The notes beneath the pieces were generated by a model. It made no database searches. It was not told the DNA's origin and saw nothing but the letters and a program-made list of their open reading frames with translations. Shown here in pieces: positions 5,549 through 12,191 of a stretch of DNA of 12,345 nucleotides (position 1 is its first letter; each line of letters opens with the position of its first letter). Both the position numbers and the translations under genes were made by a program. Location: NCBI GenBank assembly GCA_040381555.1, contig JBEIHC010000087.1, positions 1-12,345 of the forward strand, given 5' to 3'. Origin of the DNA: CANHCC01 sp040381555 (GTDB taxonomy: Bacteria; Bacteroidota; Bacteroidia; J057; RFSG01).

Positions 5549-6010
5549 CTACTCCGCTCTCGCCATATCCCGCATAATATCCTTCTCTTTTATGCTGTCG
5601 CGTTTATCATGGGTTTGTTTTCCTCGAGCTAGGGCAATTTCAATTTTGACCAATCCTCGGGATATAATAAATAATTTTACGGGGATAAGGGTGAGACCTT
5701 TTTCTTGTACTTTCTTTTTAATCTTAAGTAACTCTTGTTTTTTCAGCAGTAGGCGTCTGGGCCTTTTAGGGTCATGATTATGCAGATTGCCAAATTCATA
5801 TTCATTGATATGCAAATCGCGAATAAATAAATCATTTCCAGAAAAGGAACACCAGGCATCGGTAAATTGTACTTTTCCTTCTCGAATACTTTTTACTTCA
5901 GTGCCTTTTAATTCAATGCCTGCAACCCAAGTTTCGATAAAAAAATATTCGTAAGAAGCCTTTCGGTTTCGAAATTCAGTCGAGCCTTTACTTTCTTTTC
6001 CCTTGCTCAT
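5549..6010 (-). CDS. smpB: SsrA-binding protein SmpB
   Basis: 153 aa, normal length. SmpB binds tmRNA (SsrA) and carries it into stalled ribosomes for trans-translation. Visible are NRKASYEYFFIETWVAGIELKGTEVKSIREGKV (residues about 16-48), IRDLHINEYEFGN, the KRPRRLLL segment, and the basic tail GKQTHDKRDSIKEKD, whose HDKR matches the C-terminal tail that enters the decoding centre. The ATG shares one base with the stop codon of the thioesterase gene upstream (TGATG), so translation is probably coupled. The 3' flank is a heptamer array rather than a recognisable terminator hairpin. tmRNA itself is not in the window. Confidence 0.97.
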   Translation of the reverse strand: MSKGKESKGSTEFRNRKASYEYFFIETWVAGIELKGTEVKSIREGKVQFTDAWCSFSGNDLFIRDLHINEYEFGNLHNHDPKRPRRLLLKKQELLKIKKKVQEKGLTLIPVKLFIISRGLVKIEIALARGKQTHDKRDSIKEKDIMRDMARAE

Positions 6011-6408
6011 CAGCTTAGTTGGATAGATTGAATTAAAGCATCAAAACGGGATTTATTCAGAATTTTTTGTATCTGCTTTCCCTTCCCTATAAGATGCCCA
6101 TTGGCAAATGCTTCCCAAGTACAGACCACTTCATTTTTTATGACCTCCACTAAGATGGCTTCAATTCGAACGGTGGAATGTAAAGGTGCGGGATACAAAT
6201 GCTCAACCGATAAAAAGGAGCCTACCCCTTCTTCGCCTGCCTCTTTCATTTCCAATACAAACAAGCGACAGGCCCACTCTACATCTTTTCCCAAGGCAAA
6301 GGTAGAATATACGGGATGCACCTCTCCCACCTCAAATGCGGCGAGTTTGTCGGAGCTAACCTGAGTTTCAAAAACTTTTATGGTTCCGGGTGAGAATGGA
6401 TTTTTCAC
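6010..6408 (-). CDS. Hotdog-fold thioesterase resembling fluoroacetyl-CoA thioesterase FlK
   Basis: 132 aa, one hotdog domain, predicted to hydrolyse a small acyl-CoA. T36, E44 and H70 have exactly the spacing (8 and 26 residues) of the catalytic triad T42, E50 and H76 of Streptomyces cattleya FlK. H70 lies in SVEHLYPAP, equivalent to the VxHLxPTP motif of that family. The GHLIGKGKQIQKIL strand closes the fold. FlK-like proteins without the fluoroacetate specialisation are common, so the substrate is unknown and is probably not fluoroacetyl-CoA. The start is GTG at 6408: an in-frame TAA lies 4-6 nt before it and the next Met is residue 54. It is the first gene of a two-gene unit with smpB. 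Confidence 0.85.
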   Translation of the reverse strand: MKNPFSPGTIKVFETQVSSDKLAAFEVGEVHPVYSTFALGKDVEWACRLFVLEMKEAGEEGVGSFLSVEHLYPAPLHSTVRIEAILVEVIKNEVVCTWEAFANGHLIGKGKQIQKILNKSRFDALIQSIQLS

Positions 6409-6424
6409 GATTTAAGTAAGAATA

Positions 6425-6432
6425 CAAAATTA
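6425..6432 (-). promoter_or_regulatory. -7 element for the thioesterase-smpB unit
   Basis: TAATTTTG on the minus strand, an exact TAnnTTTG match, ending 16 nt before the GTG start. No TTG lies at 19-21 nt upstream, so support is partial. Confidence 0.45.
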
Positions 6433-6443
6433 CAAATTAACAG

Positions 6444-6471
6444 CCGCATTTTACGGCATTAAAATGAGCGG
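6444..6471 (-). terminator. Possible terminator of the metal-uptake operon
   Basis: Inverted repeat CCGC-ATTTTA (6444-6453) and TAAAAT-GA-GCGG (6460-6471), ten pairs interrupted by a two-base bulge, with a 6-nt loop. It lies about 15 nt past the stop codon of the last permease gene. On the minus strand the sequence after the stem is T-rich (CTGTTAATTTG) but has no proper T-run, so termination may be incomplete. Confidence 0.4.
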
Positions 6472-6485
6472 GGAAAAACTAAGTA

Positions 6486-7325
6486 CTAGGCGATAATTCG
6501 ACGAGCCGTCCAAACTCCTAGAAAGACAATTGCCGAAGCACAAGCCATGGCTCCGGAAATAGAGAGATCCAGTGGAAGTGCAATTGCCCACCCAAGCACA
6601 GCACTCAGGCAGGCCCATAGACAGGCATGTAGAATTTGTCCTCTCAAAGTACGCGCATACAAGGAAGCTGTTGCAGCAGGCACGCTAAGAAAAGCAACAA
6701 CAAGTACCGAACCAACTGAGCGAAAACTCAGCACACAGGCGATAGAGACCATACCCATTAAGAGGGATTGCCAAGCATAGAGGGAATAGCCCAAAGACTG
6801 AGCAAAGGCAGGATCAAAGGTAGTCAGCTGCCAAGCCCGCCAACCGAGCCCAATGAATCCGACAAATAAAATAAGCCCCACACTCAGAGACCAAAAAGCG
6901 ACAGGCCCTAAATCAAATGAATTCCATTGAACTCTTTCGAGGGGAGTCCAGACGATGTCCCCAAATAATACACAATCTACATCTAGGTCAGTTTGGCGGG
7001 CGAAAGCAGAAATGAGAATTACCCCAATGGCAAACATAGTGGTGAAGGTCAATCCCAGTGCGGCTTCTGAGCCAATCCCTTTTTTCTGTATCAACCAAGC
7101 ACTGACCTGAGCTGTGAGCCACCCACTCAAAGCAGCCCCAGGCAAGAGGACTAGAGGCGTTCTCGAACTACTGGCCATAAAAGCCAAGAAAATCCCCGGA
7201 AGCACTGCATGAGAGAGGGCATCCCCCATTAAAGACTGTTTGCGTAGCATGAGGATAGATCCAGGAATGGCACAAACAATGGCCACCAAACAAGCTGTCA
7301 AGAGTATCCAGATTGAATCACTCAT
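6486..7325 (-). CDS. Metal ABC transporter permease (ZnuB/MntB/TroD family), second permease
   Basis: 279 aa, hydrophobic, with about eight or nine membrane spans. It is an inner-membrane subunit for Mn2+, Zn2+ or Fe2+ import. The family motif GDALSHAVLPGI lies at 34-45 after the first span and a basic loop (LMLRKQSL). The start is set by the ATG whose first base overlaps the upstream permease stop (ATGA at 7325-7322). The reading frame stays open 87 codons further upstream to 7586, but that part lies within the other permease gene and is rich in Ser, Cys and Phe unlike the family. It is paired with the permease at 7322-8149, from which it is clearly diverged, so the channel is probably a heterodimer as in TroCD. 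Confidence 0.93.
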   Translation of the reverse strand: MSDSIWILLTACLVAIVCAIPGSILMLRKQSLMGDALSHAVLPGIFLAFMASSSRTPLVLLPGAALSGWLTAQVSAWLIQKKGIGSEAALGLTFTTMFAIGVILISAFARQTDLDVDCVLFGDIVWTPLERVQWNSFDLGPVAFWSLSVGLILFVGFIGLGWRAWQLTTFDPAFAQSLGYSLYAWQSLLMGMVSIACVLSFRSVGSVLVVAFLSVPAATASLYARTLRGQILHACLWACLSAVLGWAIALPLDLSISGAMACASAIVFLGVWTARRIIA

Positions 7326-8149
7326 AATTTCCGAACCCAAGTGGTTGTGGCGATTCCTAAAAAGGCAAATGCGGATAAAACGACTACCACCCAAGGCCCA
7401 GTGGGCATTTGAGGCTGATAGAACGAAATTAAAGTTGCCAATAAAATAGAAAGAACTGAAATGCTTGCTACTGCAGGAATACGACCCTTGAAGGAACGCA
7501 CCCAAGAAGAGGCTGCTATAGCAGGAGCAATCAGAAAAGAAGACATCAGCACTACCCCAGCCATCTGAACCCCTATTACTACACAAGCCAGTGTCATTAA
7601 GGTAATCAATCGGTCTGCTTGTCGAGGCTTAAAGCCAATGGACTGTGCCCATTCCCGGTCAAAAAAACAAAGAAACAGGGTATGATATTTCCAGCGAATT
7701 AAGGCTAATATACTGAATGCTAATAAGGAGGAAAAAATAATTTCTTCAGGTAAAATGGCGGCGGCACTGCCAAATAAAAATCGGTCTAATCCGGACTGTG
7801 CGCCTTGACCCGAAGATCGGATGTAACTCATCAGCACGATGCCTAATCCATAAAAAACAGATAAAGCCATGGCAGCTGCTGTATCCGAACGAATGCCATT
7901 TCGAACCAGCCAATCTCGGGCTTCTAGGGTTAGCCAACCACTGAGAAAAGCCGCGGGAGCCAGATAATAAATTTCTTTACTACCCGAAAAAATAAACCCC
8001 AAGGCAATACCAGGTAAAACGCCATGAGCGAGCACATCGCCGCTTAAAACATCTCCTTTCAAACTCAAAAACAATCCTGTCCAAGCAGAGGCGACCCCCA
8101 TTAAAGCTAAACCAGCCAATACCCAACCTAAAGTCAAGAAATCGCTCAT
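7322..8149 (-). CDS. Metal ABC transporter permease (ZnuB/MntB/TroC family), first permease
   Basis: 275 aa, with about eight or nine membrane spans. The motif GDVLAHGVLPGIALGF at 37-52 defines the ABC-3 metal permease family. A cytoplasmic stretch FFDREWAQSIGFKPRQADRL in the middle is where such permeases contact the ATPase; the equivalent stretch in the second permease is TFDPAFAQSLGYSLYAW. It overlaps the ATPase gene before it and the second permease after it by 4 nt each. The metal cannot be told from the permease alone. Confidence 0.94.
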   Translation of the reverse strand: MSDFLTLGWVLAGLALMGVASAWTGLFLSLKGDVLSGDVLAHGVLPGIALGFIFSGSKEIYYLAPAAFLSGWLTLEARDWLVRNGIRSDTAAAMALSVFYGLGIVLMSYIRSSGQGAQSGLDRFLFGSAAAILPEEIIFSSLLAFSILALIRWKYHTLFLCFFDREWAQSIGFKPRQADRLITLMTLACVVIGVQMAGVVLMSSFLIAPAIAASSWVRSFKGRIPAVASISVLSILLATLISFYQPQMPTGPWVVVVLSAFAFLGIATTTWVRKL

Positions 8150-8841
8150 ACAATTTTGGGAGAAAGAATTTCCTGAGGATGCCCTATTTGAATCCCAGAG
8201 GGGGATAATGCCCAGACCTGAGAGAAATGATTGCGCACTTGTTCCAGATTATGATTCACAATTAACAAGGTCTTGCCATCCTGATTTAATTGCTGAAGAA
8301 TCGAGACGATTTTTTCTTCCGATTGCACATCCACACCGGCAAATGGCTCATCCATCAAATAAAACTCAGCTTGTCGGGCTAAGGCTCTGGCAATAAATAC
8401 GCGCTGTTGTTGCCCTCCCGATAATTCCCCTATCATGCGTTTGCTTAAATTACTGATACCCGCTTGCTCCAAAGCTTCTGAGACTGCCGATTTATCCGAA
8501 GCGCTCAATCTGAATTTCCAAGAACCAGGCTGATACCTACCCATTTCCACTACCTCCTGAACAGTCGCGGGATATTTCCAATCTACCTGTGAACGCTGGG
8601 GCACATAGGCCATTCTGAAAAATACTTCCTGCACGGGTTTCGACCAAACGGAAATTTTCCCTTCATAAGGAACCAACCCAAAAATTGCTTTCACCAAACT
8701 GGATTTCCCTGTTCCGTTAGGTCCAATGATAGCAGTCATCATGCCAGATTGTAAACTGGCAGTTACTTTTCCTAGGGCAAGTGTAGATCCATAGGAAACA
8801 GATACTGATTCTATTTTCAGAATTTCTTCAGCCTGCTTCAT
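8146..8841 (-). CDS. Metal ABC transporter ATP-binding protein (MntB/TroB/ZnuC family)
   Basis: 231 aa, a complete ABC ATPase that powers the permease pair from the cytoplasm. All motifs are intact: Walker A GPNGTGKS at 40-47, Q-loop Q82, signature LSGGQ at 140-144, Walker B FYLMDE at 160-165 with catalytic E165, D-loop GVD at 169-171, and switch histidine H197 in NHN. The stretch PQRSQVDWKYPATV at 81-94 is typical of the manganese/zinc/iron subgroup (usually VDWxFP.TV). The start codon overlaps the stop of the binding-protein gene (ATGA). Confidence 0.95.
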   Translation of the reverse strand: MKQAEEILKIESVSVSYGSTLALGKVTASLQSGMMTAIIGPNGTGKSSLVKAIFGLVPYEGKISVWSKPVQEVFFRMAYVPQRSQVDWKYPATVQEVVEMGRYQPGSWKFRLSASDKSAVSEALEQAGISNLSKRMIGELSGGQQQRVFIARALARQAEFYLMDEPFAGVDVQSEEKIVSILQQLNQDGKTLLIVNHNLEQVRNHFSQVWALSPSGIQIGHPQEILSPKIV

Positions 8842-9773
8842 CGCAATTGAGATCTTAGGGCATTCATATTGGAAATCAGCATTCCGGAATAGGAACCTTC
8901 AGGGCTACCCTCCGAACCGGGTGCATCTGTAAATAATACTGGACCAATGGCCACAGTATGTCCTTTAGCTGCACAGGCACGAATGACGGCCTCTAAATTT
9001 CTTTCGGATACAGCAGATTCGGGGAAAACTGCGGGAATCTTGCGCTTAGCTAAAAAGTTGACCATCTCACTTACTTCCCGAATTCCAATATCACTGGCGG
9101 TAGAAATTCCCTGTAATCCTTTTACTTCCCAAGCATAAGCTCTACTGAAATATTGGAAGGCATCATGAGCCGTAACCAATACTCTTCTCTCTGAGGGAAT
9201 TTCATTCAGGCCATTTTGAATTCGTGTATGCAAACTGATCAAACTATCCGCATACAGTTTTCCTCTTGCCAAAATTGTGGTATCGCCTTTCAGATATTCG
9301 CTGATTTTTATACTTATTCCTTGCATTCCTTGAGCCCACAAGCTAGGATCCATCCAGATATGCGGATCTGGACTTGCCTGATAAGCTCCCTCATACAGAA
9401 TCTTGCTGGAGTCGATGTAATCGGAAACAAATAGAATGGTCTTTTCCTTTTGAAGAGCCTGCGTAATTTCCCCTAAGCGTCCTTCTAAATGCAAGCCATT
9501 GAGAATGATAACATCTGCCTGACGCATTTTAGTTAGGTCTGCTGCTGTGGGCCTGAAAAGATGGGGATCTACTCCAGGACCCATGAGGCAATTGACTTTT
9601 GCTTGGTTCCCAACGATGTTCTGAACCCCTTCGGCAATCATCAGGGTACTCACAAGAATATTGGGTTTCGTCCCTTTTTCAGATGCTGTATCTGAACTGC
9701 AGGAAATAAACCCTAGTAAGCTCAAAAACAAAAGGGTTCCTTGTAAAATATTTTTAAGGTAGTCGAAAATCAT
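8838..9773 (-). CDS. Metal-binding lipoprotein, TroA/ZnuA cluster A-I family
   Basis: 311 aa. The signal peptide ends in FISC with the lipidated Cys at 25 (a slightly loose lipobox). The mature protein is a cluster A-I binding protein of two lobes joined by a rigid helix. Four metal ligands are in place: H71 (VDPHLF), H138 (DPHIWMD), H203 (TAHDAF) and D283 (FTDAPG). The His-His-His-Asp set is that of Treponema TroA; the dedicated Mn proteins PsaA and MntC have Glu at the third position, and ZnuA proteins usually add a His-rich loop, absent here. TroA binds Zn and Mn, so the set does not settle the metal. The stretch AHDAFQYFSRAYAWEVKGLQGIS is also TroA-like. It overlaps the regulator gene by 4 nt. 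Confidence 0.95.
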   Translation of the reverse strand: MIFDYLKNILQGTLLFLSLLGFISCSSDTASEKGTKPNILVSTLMIAEGVQNIVGNQAKVNCLMGPGVDPHLFRPTAADLTKMRQADVIILNGLHLEGRLGEITQALQKEKTILFVSDYIDSSKILYEGAYQASPDPHIWMDPSLWAQGMQGISIKISEYLKGDTTILARGKLYADSLISLHTRIQNGLNEIPSERRVLVTAHDAFQYFSRAYAWEVKGLQGISTASDIGIREVSEMVNFLAKRKIPAVFPESAVSERNLEAVIRACAAKGHTVAIGPVLFTDAPGSEGSPEGSYSGMLISNMNALRSQLR

Positions 9774-10423
9774 TCTTCTGTCATCAGTAAATGTTCACAC
9801 ACTCGTGCACTTAGAGTCAGTTGTCGTTTTCCGGAAATGAGGAGCATAGACTGATCAAAAGGCATAATTTCAATCACTTCCAGAGGCGTCCCAATTTTCA
9901 GGTTTAGTTTATCGAGGTAAGTCAAGAAATCAGAGCTATGCAGTAAAACACCTGCAATTCTTAAATGAGTTCCCGGTTTTGCTTGTCCCAAAAGAATGGT
10001 TTTTCGCTCTAGTAAAACGCCGGACTCATCCGGAATAGGATCTCCATGTGGGTCAAACCGGGGGAATCCTAAAAAGGCATCGAGTTTTTGAATTAATTCG
10101 GGAGCCTGTATATGCTCCAGCTGTTCTGCTATGTCGTGGATGGAGTCCCAACTGATACTCAATTTTTCTGCCAAGAAAACTTCCCATAGTCGGTGCTTTC
10201 TTACGATTTCCAAGGCCATTTTTTTTCCCGTATTGGTGAGTCGAACGCCTTTGTAGGGTTGATGGTTGAGGAGTTTTTTCTCACTTAATCGCTTAACCAT
10301 ATCCGTTACGGATGCAGGGCTGGTTCCAAGGATTTGTGCCAGGTCATTGGTACTGACAGACTGGTCTTTTTCGGAAAGTTTATAGACCGCTTTGAGGTAA
10401 TTTTCTTCTGCTGGCGTTCCCAT
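9770..10423 (-). CDS. DtxR/MntR-family metal-dependent transcriptional regulator
   Basis: 217 aa, three domains: winged HTH (about 1-70, with PASVTDMVKRL as recognition helix), dimerisation and metal-binding domain (about 71-140), and a C-terminal SH3-like FeoA domain (about 145-215). Aligned to the known proteins, H77, E81 and H96 fill the DtxR ancillary site, and E100, E103 and H104 the primary site. Residue 100 is Glu, as in MntR (E99), where DtxR has Cys102. At the N-terminal ligand position (D8 in MntR, Met10 in DtxR) it has N8, and K11 replaces MntR E11. It is the first gene of the uptake operon and probably represses it, and itself, when metal is plentiful. The promoter TAAGTTTG ends 7 nt before the ATG, so the message may be nearly leaderless. 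Confidence 0.94.
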   Translation of the reverse strand: MGTPAEENYLKAVYKLSEKDQSVSTNDLAQILGTSPASVTDMVKRLSEKKLLNHQPYKGVRLTNTGKKMALEIVRKHRLWEVFLAEKLSISWDSIHDIAEQLEHIQAPELIQKLDAFLGFPRFDPHGDPIPDESGVLLERKTILLGQAKPGTHLRIAGVLLHSSDFLTYLDKLNLKIGTPLEVIEIMPFDQSMLLISGKRQLTLSARVCEHLLMTEE

Positions 10424-10463
10424 ATTTTGACAAACTTAAAAATATTTTTCGATATATCAAAAT
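10424..10463. promoter_or_regulatory. 40-bp dyad over the metal-operon promoter, candidate operator
   Basis: Outer arms ATTTTGA (10424-10430) and TCAAAAT (10457-10463) are perfect inverted repeats. A perfect 12-bp palindrome AAAAATATTTTT lies at 10438-10449. Both symmetries share the same centre, between 10443 and 10444, with 7 nt on each side between inner and outer parts. The dyad covers the promoter from the likely transcription start to the -33 TTG, where a dimeric or double-dimer repressor would block RNA polymerase. An off-centre palindrome GATATATC lies at 10451-10458. It does not match the classical DtxR or MntR boxes as I know them. Confidence 0.5.
10431..10460 (-). promoter_or_regulatory. 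Bacteroidota-type promoter of the metal-uptake operon
   Basis: On the minus strand: TTG (10460-10458), exactly 19 nt, TAAGTTTG (10438-10431), an exact consensus match. The -7 box ends 7 nt before the regulator's ATG, so the leader is only a few bases. It lies back to back with the tsf promoter, the two TTG elements being 11 nt apart. Confidence 0.78.
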
Positions 10464-10471
10464 AATCCTCC

Positions 10472-10502
10472 TTGCAGAATCTCGGAAATTGGGTTAATTT
10501 TG
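10472..10502 (+). promoter_or_regulatory. Bacteroidota-type promoter for tsf
   Basis: TTG at 10472-10474, a 20-nt spacer, TAATTTTG at 10495-10502. The predicted start near 10507 gives a leader of about 40 nt. A promoter here means tsf need not be co-transcribed with rpsB. Confidence 0.75.
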
Positions 10503-10545
10503 CACCGGATTTGTCTAAGACCTCTAAATCGTTAACACAGATATT

Positions 10546-11376
10546 ATGAATATTTCAGCACAGGAAGTGAACAAACTCCGCCAGCAAACAGGCGCAGGAA
10601 TGATGGATTGTAAAAAAGCTTTGGTGGAAGCCGAAGGGGATTTTGATAAAGCCATTGAATTGCTTCGTAAAAAAGGTCAGAAGGTGTCCGCATCTCGTGC
10701 AGACCGTGTTGCCAGTGAAGGAGCCATTTTAGCTAAGTCAACCGGTAGCAAAGGGGTAATCCTAGAATTAAATTGTGAGACTGACTTTGTGGCCAAAAAT
10801 TCTGACTTTTTAGGATATGGAGAGAACCTATTGACGGTTGCGATTGATGCCAACCCAGCTTCTCCAGAAGATTTATTGGCTTTGAGCCATAATGGCCTGA
10901 AATTATCCGATATGATGTTGGATACAGTAGGGAAAATTGGGGAGAAAATTGAAATTGGTAGCTACCAGACTTTAGAAGCTGAAACTGTCATTACCTATAT
11001 TCACCCAGGAGCAAGACTCGGCGTTATGGTTGGATTTGCTGGTACCAACGGAGCTAACCTAGATGCCATTGGGAAGGATATTGCGATGCAGATTGCAGCC
11101 ATGAATCCAGTTGCAGTAGATCAAGACGGAGTAGATGCTACCATCGTTCAGAAAGAAATTGAAATTGGAAAAGAGCAAGCCCGCCAAGAAGGAAAGCCAG
11201 AGGCAATGCTGGAAAAAATTGCTTTGGGTAAATTGAACAAGTTCTATAAAGAAAATACCCTGCTCAATCAGGATTTTGTGAAAGATGCTTCCAAAACAGT
11301 CGCACAATTTTTGAAAGAAACGAATCCCAACCTGAAAGTAGTTGGATTTAAAAGGGTTCAACTAGGAGCCCGATAA
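10546..11376 (+). CDS. tsf: Translation elongation factor Ts
   Basis: 276 aa, normal for Bacteroidota. EF-Ts is the nucleotide exchange factor that releases GDP from EF-Tu. The N-terminal UBA-like domain (about 1-55) contains VNKLRQQTGAGMMDCKKAL, and NCETDFVAKN at 76-85 is the signature, with TDFV contacting EF-Tu. The core subdomains follow, ending NPNLKVVGFKRVQLGAR. The ATG is preceded by AACACAGATATT, with no Shine-Dalgarno sequence. In most bacteria tsf follows rpsB; here the region upstream is a divergent metal operon, so the pair is split. A terminator hairpin follows 10 nt after the stop codon, before pyrH. Confidence 0.98.
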   Translation: MNISAQEVNKLRQQTGAGMMDCKKALVEAEGDFDKAIELLRKKGQKVSASRADRVASEGAILAKSTGSKGVILELNCETDFVAKNSDFLGYGENLLTVAIDANPASPEDLLALSHNGLKLSDMMLDTVGKIGEKIEIGSYQTLEAETVITYIHPGARLGVMVGFAGTNGANLDAIGKDIAMQIAAMNPVAVDQDGVDATIVQKEIEIGKEQARQEGKPEAMLEKIALGKLNKFYKENTLLNQDFVKDASKTVAQFLKETNPNLKVVGFKRVQLGAR

Positions 11377-11386
11377 TAAAGTAAAT

Positions 11387-11418
11387 AAAGAGAGAACTTC
11401 TGGTTCTCTCTTTTTTTT
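11387..11418 (+). terminator. Intrinsic terminator between tsf and pyrH
   Basis: Stem GAGAGAAC (11390-11397) and GTTCTCTC (11403-11410), eight perfect pairs with a 5-nt loop TTCTG, flanked by AAA on the left and a run of eight T (11411-11418) on the right. This is a textbook rho-independent terminator. It leaves only 19 nt before the pyrH ATG. Confidence 0.9.
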
Positions 11419-11437
11419 GACCTAAAAACAGTATATC

Positions 11438-12142
11438 ATGAAGTATAAAAGAGTTTTACTCAAACTAAGTGGAGAGGCCTTAATGGGAGAAAAGGCTTTC
11501 GGCATAGACCAGGGCGTTATTTCTGCCTTTGCCAAAGAGATAGCGGATGTTGCGTCAACCGGAGTACAATTGGCAATCGTAATCGGAGGGGGAAATATCT
11601 TCCGGGGCGTGCAGGGAGAAGCTGGCGGAATGGATCGTGCCCACGGAGATTATATGGGCATGCTGGCTACCGTCATCAATGGCATGGCTTTACAGGATGC
11701 ATTGGAGCAGGTAGGGGTATCCACCCGATTGCAATCTGCTTTGGAAATCAATAAAGTGTGTGAACCCTTTATCCGCAGGAAAGCCATCCGTCATTTGGAA
11801 AAAGGCAGAATAGTGATTTTTGCAGCCGGCACCGGAAATCCATTTTTCACAACCGACACCGCTGCCAGTCTTCGTGCTGTTGAAATTGATGCCGATGTAG
11901 TATTGAAAGGCACTCGAGTAGATGGCATTTATTCTGCTGATCCAGAGAAATATTCTGAAGCCAAAAAATTTGAATCCATTTCCTTCGGAGATGTATTGAT
12001 GAATCGCCTCAATGTGATGGATATGACAGCATTTACAGTGTGTCAGGAGAATAACCTTCCCCTCATCGTTTTCAATATGAACACCTCCGGAAACTTAAAG
12101 CGAATTGTGGCCGGGGAACCTGTAGGTACGTTGGTATCTTGA
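11438..12142 (+). CDS. pyrH: UMP kinase
   Basis: 234 aa, complete. PyrH phosphorylates UMP to UDP with ATP in pyrimidine nucleotide synthesis; it is a cytoplasmic hexamer of the amino-acid-kinase fold, unrelated to eukaryotic UMP/CMP kinase. Motifs are LKLSGEAL at 8-15, GGGNIFRG at 50-57, GDYMGMLATVINGMALQDAL at about 70-89, GTGNPFFTTDTAA at 131-143, and KGTRVDGIYSADP for the nucleotide end. The order tsf-pyrH-frr is widely conserved. I find no promoter in the 19 nt after the terminator, so expression may rely on readthrough from tsf or on an unseen promoter inside tsf. Confidence 0.98.
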   Translation: MKYKRVLLKLSGEALMGEKAFGIDQGVISAFAKEIADVASTGVQLAIVIGGGNIFRGVQGEAGGMDRAHGDYMGMLATVINGMALQDALEQVGVSTRLQSALEINKVCEPFIRRKAIRHLEKGRIVIFAAGTGNPFFTTDTAASLRAVEIDADVVLKGTRVDGIYSADPEKYSEAKKFESISFGDVLMNRLNVMDMTAFTVCQENNLPLIVFNMNTSGNLKRIVAGEPVGTLVS

Positions 12143-12191
12143 TTTGTTGAGGGAAAAAAATCCTATTTTTACGGATAAATACAAACCAAAC

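Noticed and set aside
7326..7586. 87-codon N-terminal extension of the second permease
   Set aside because: It lies inside the other permease gene, has an unlikely composition, and the family start agrees with the ATG at 7325.
12164..12171. TATTTTTA as an frr promoter
   Set aside because: Only 7 of 8 matches to the -7 box, and no TTG at 19-21 nt; chance is likely in this AT-rich gap.
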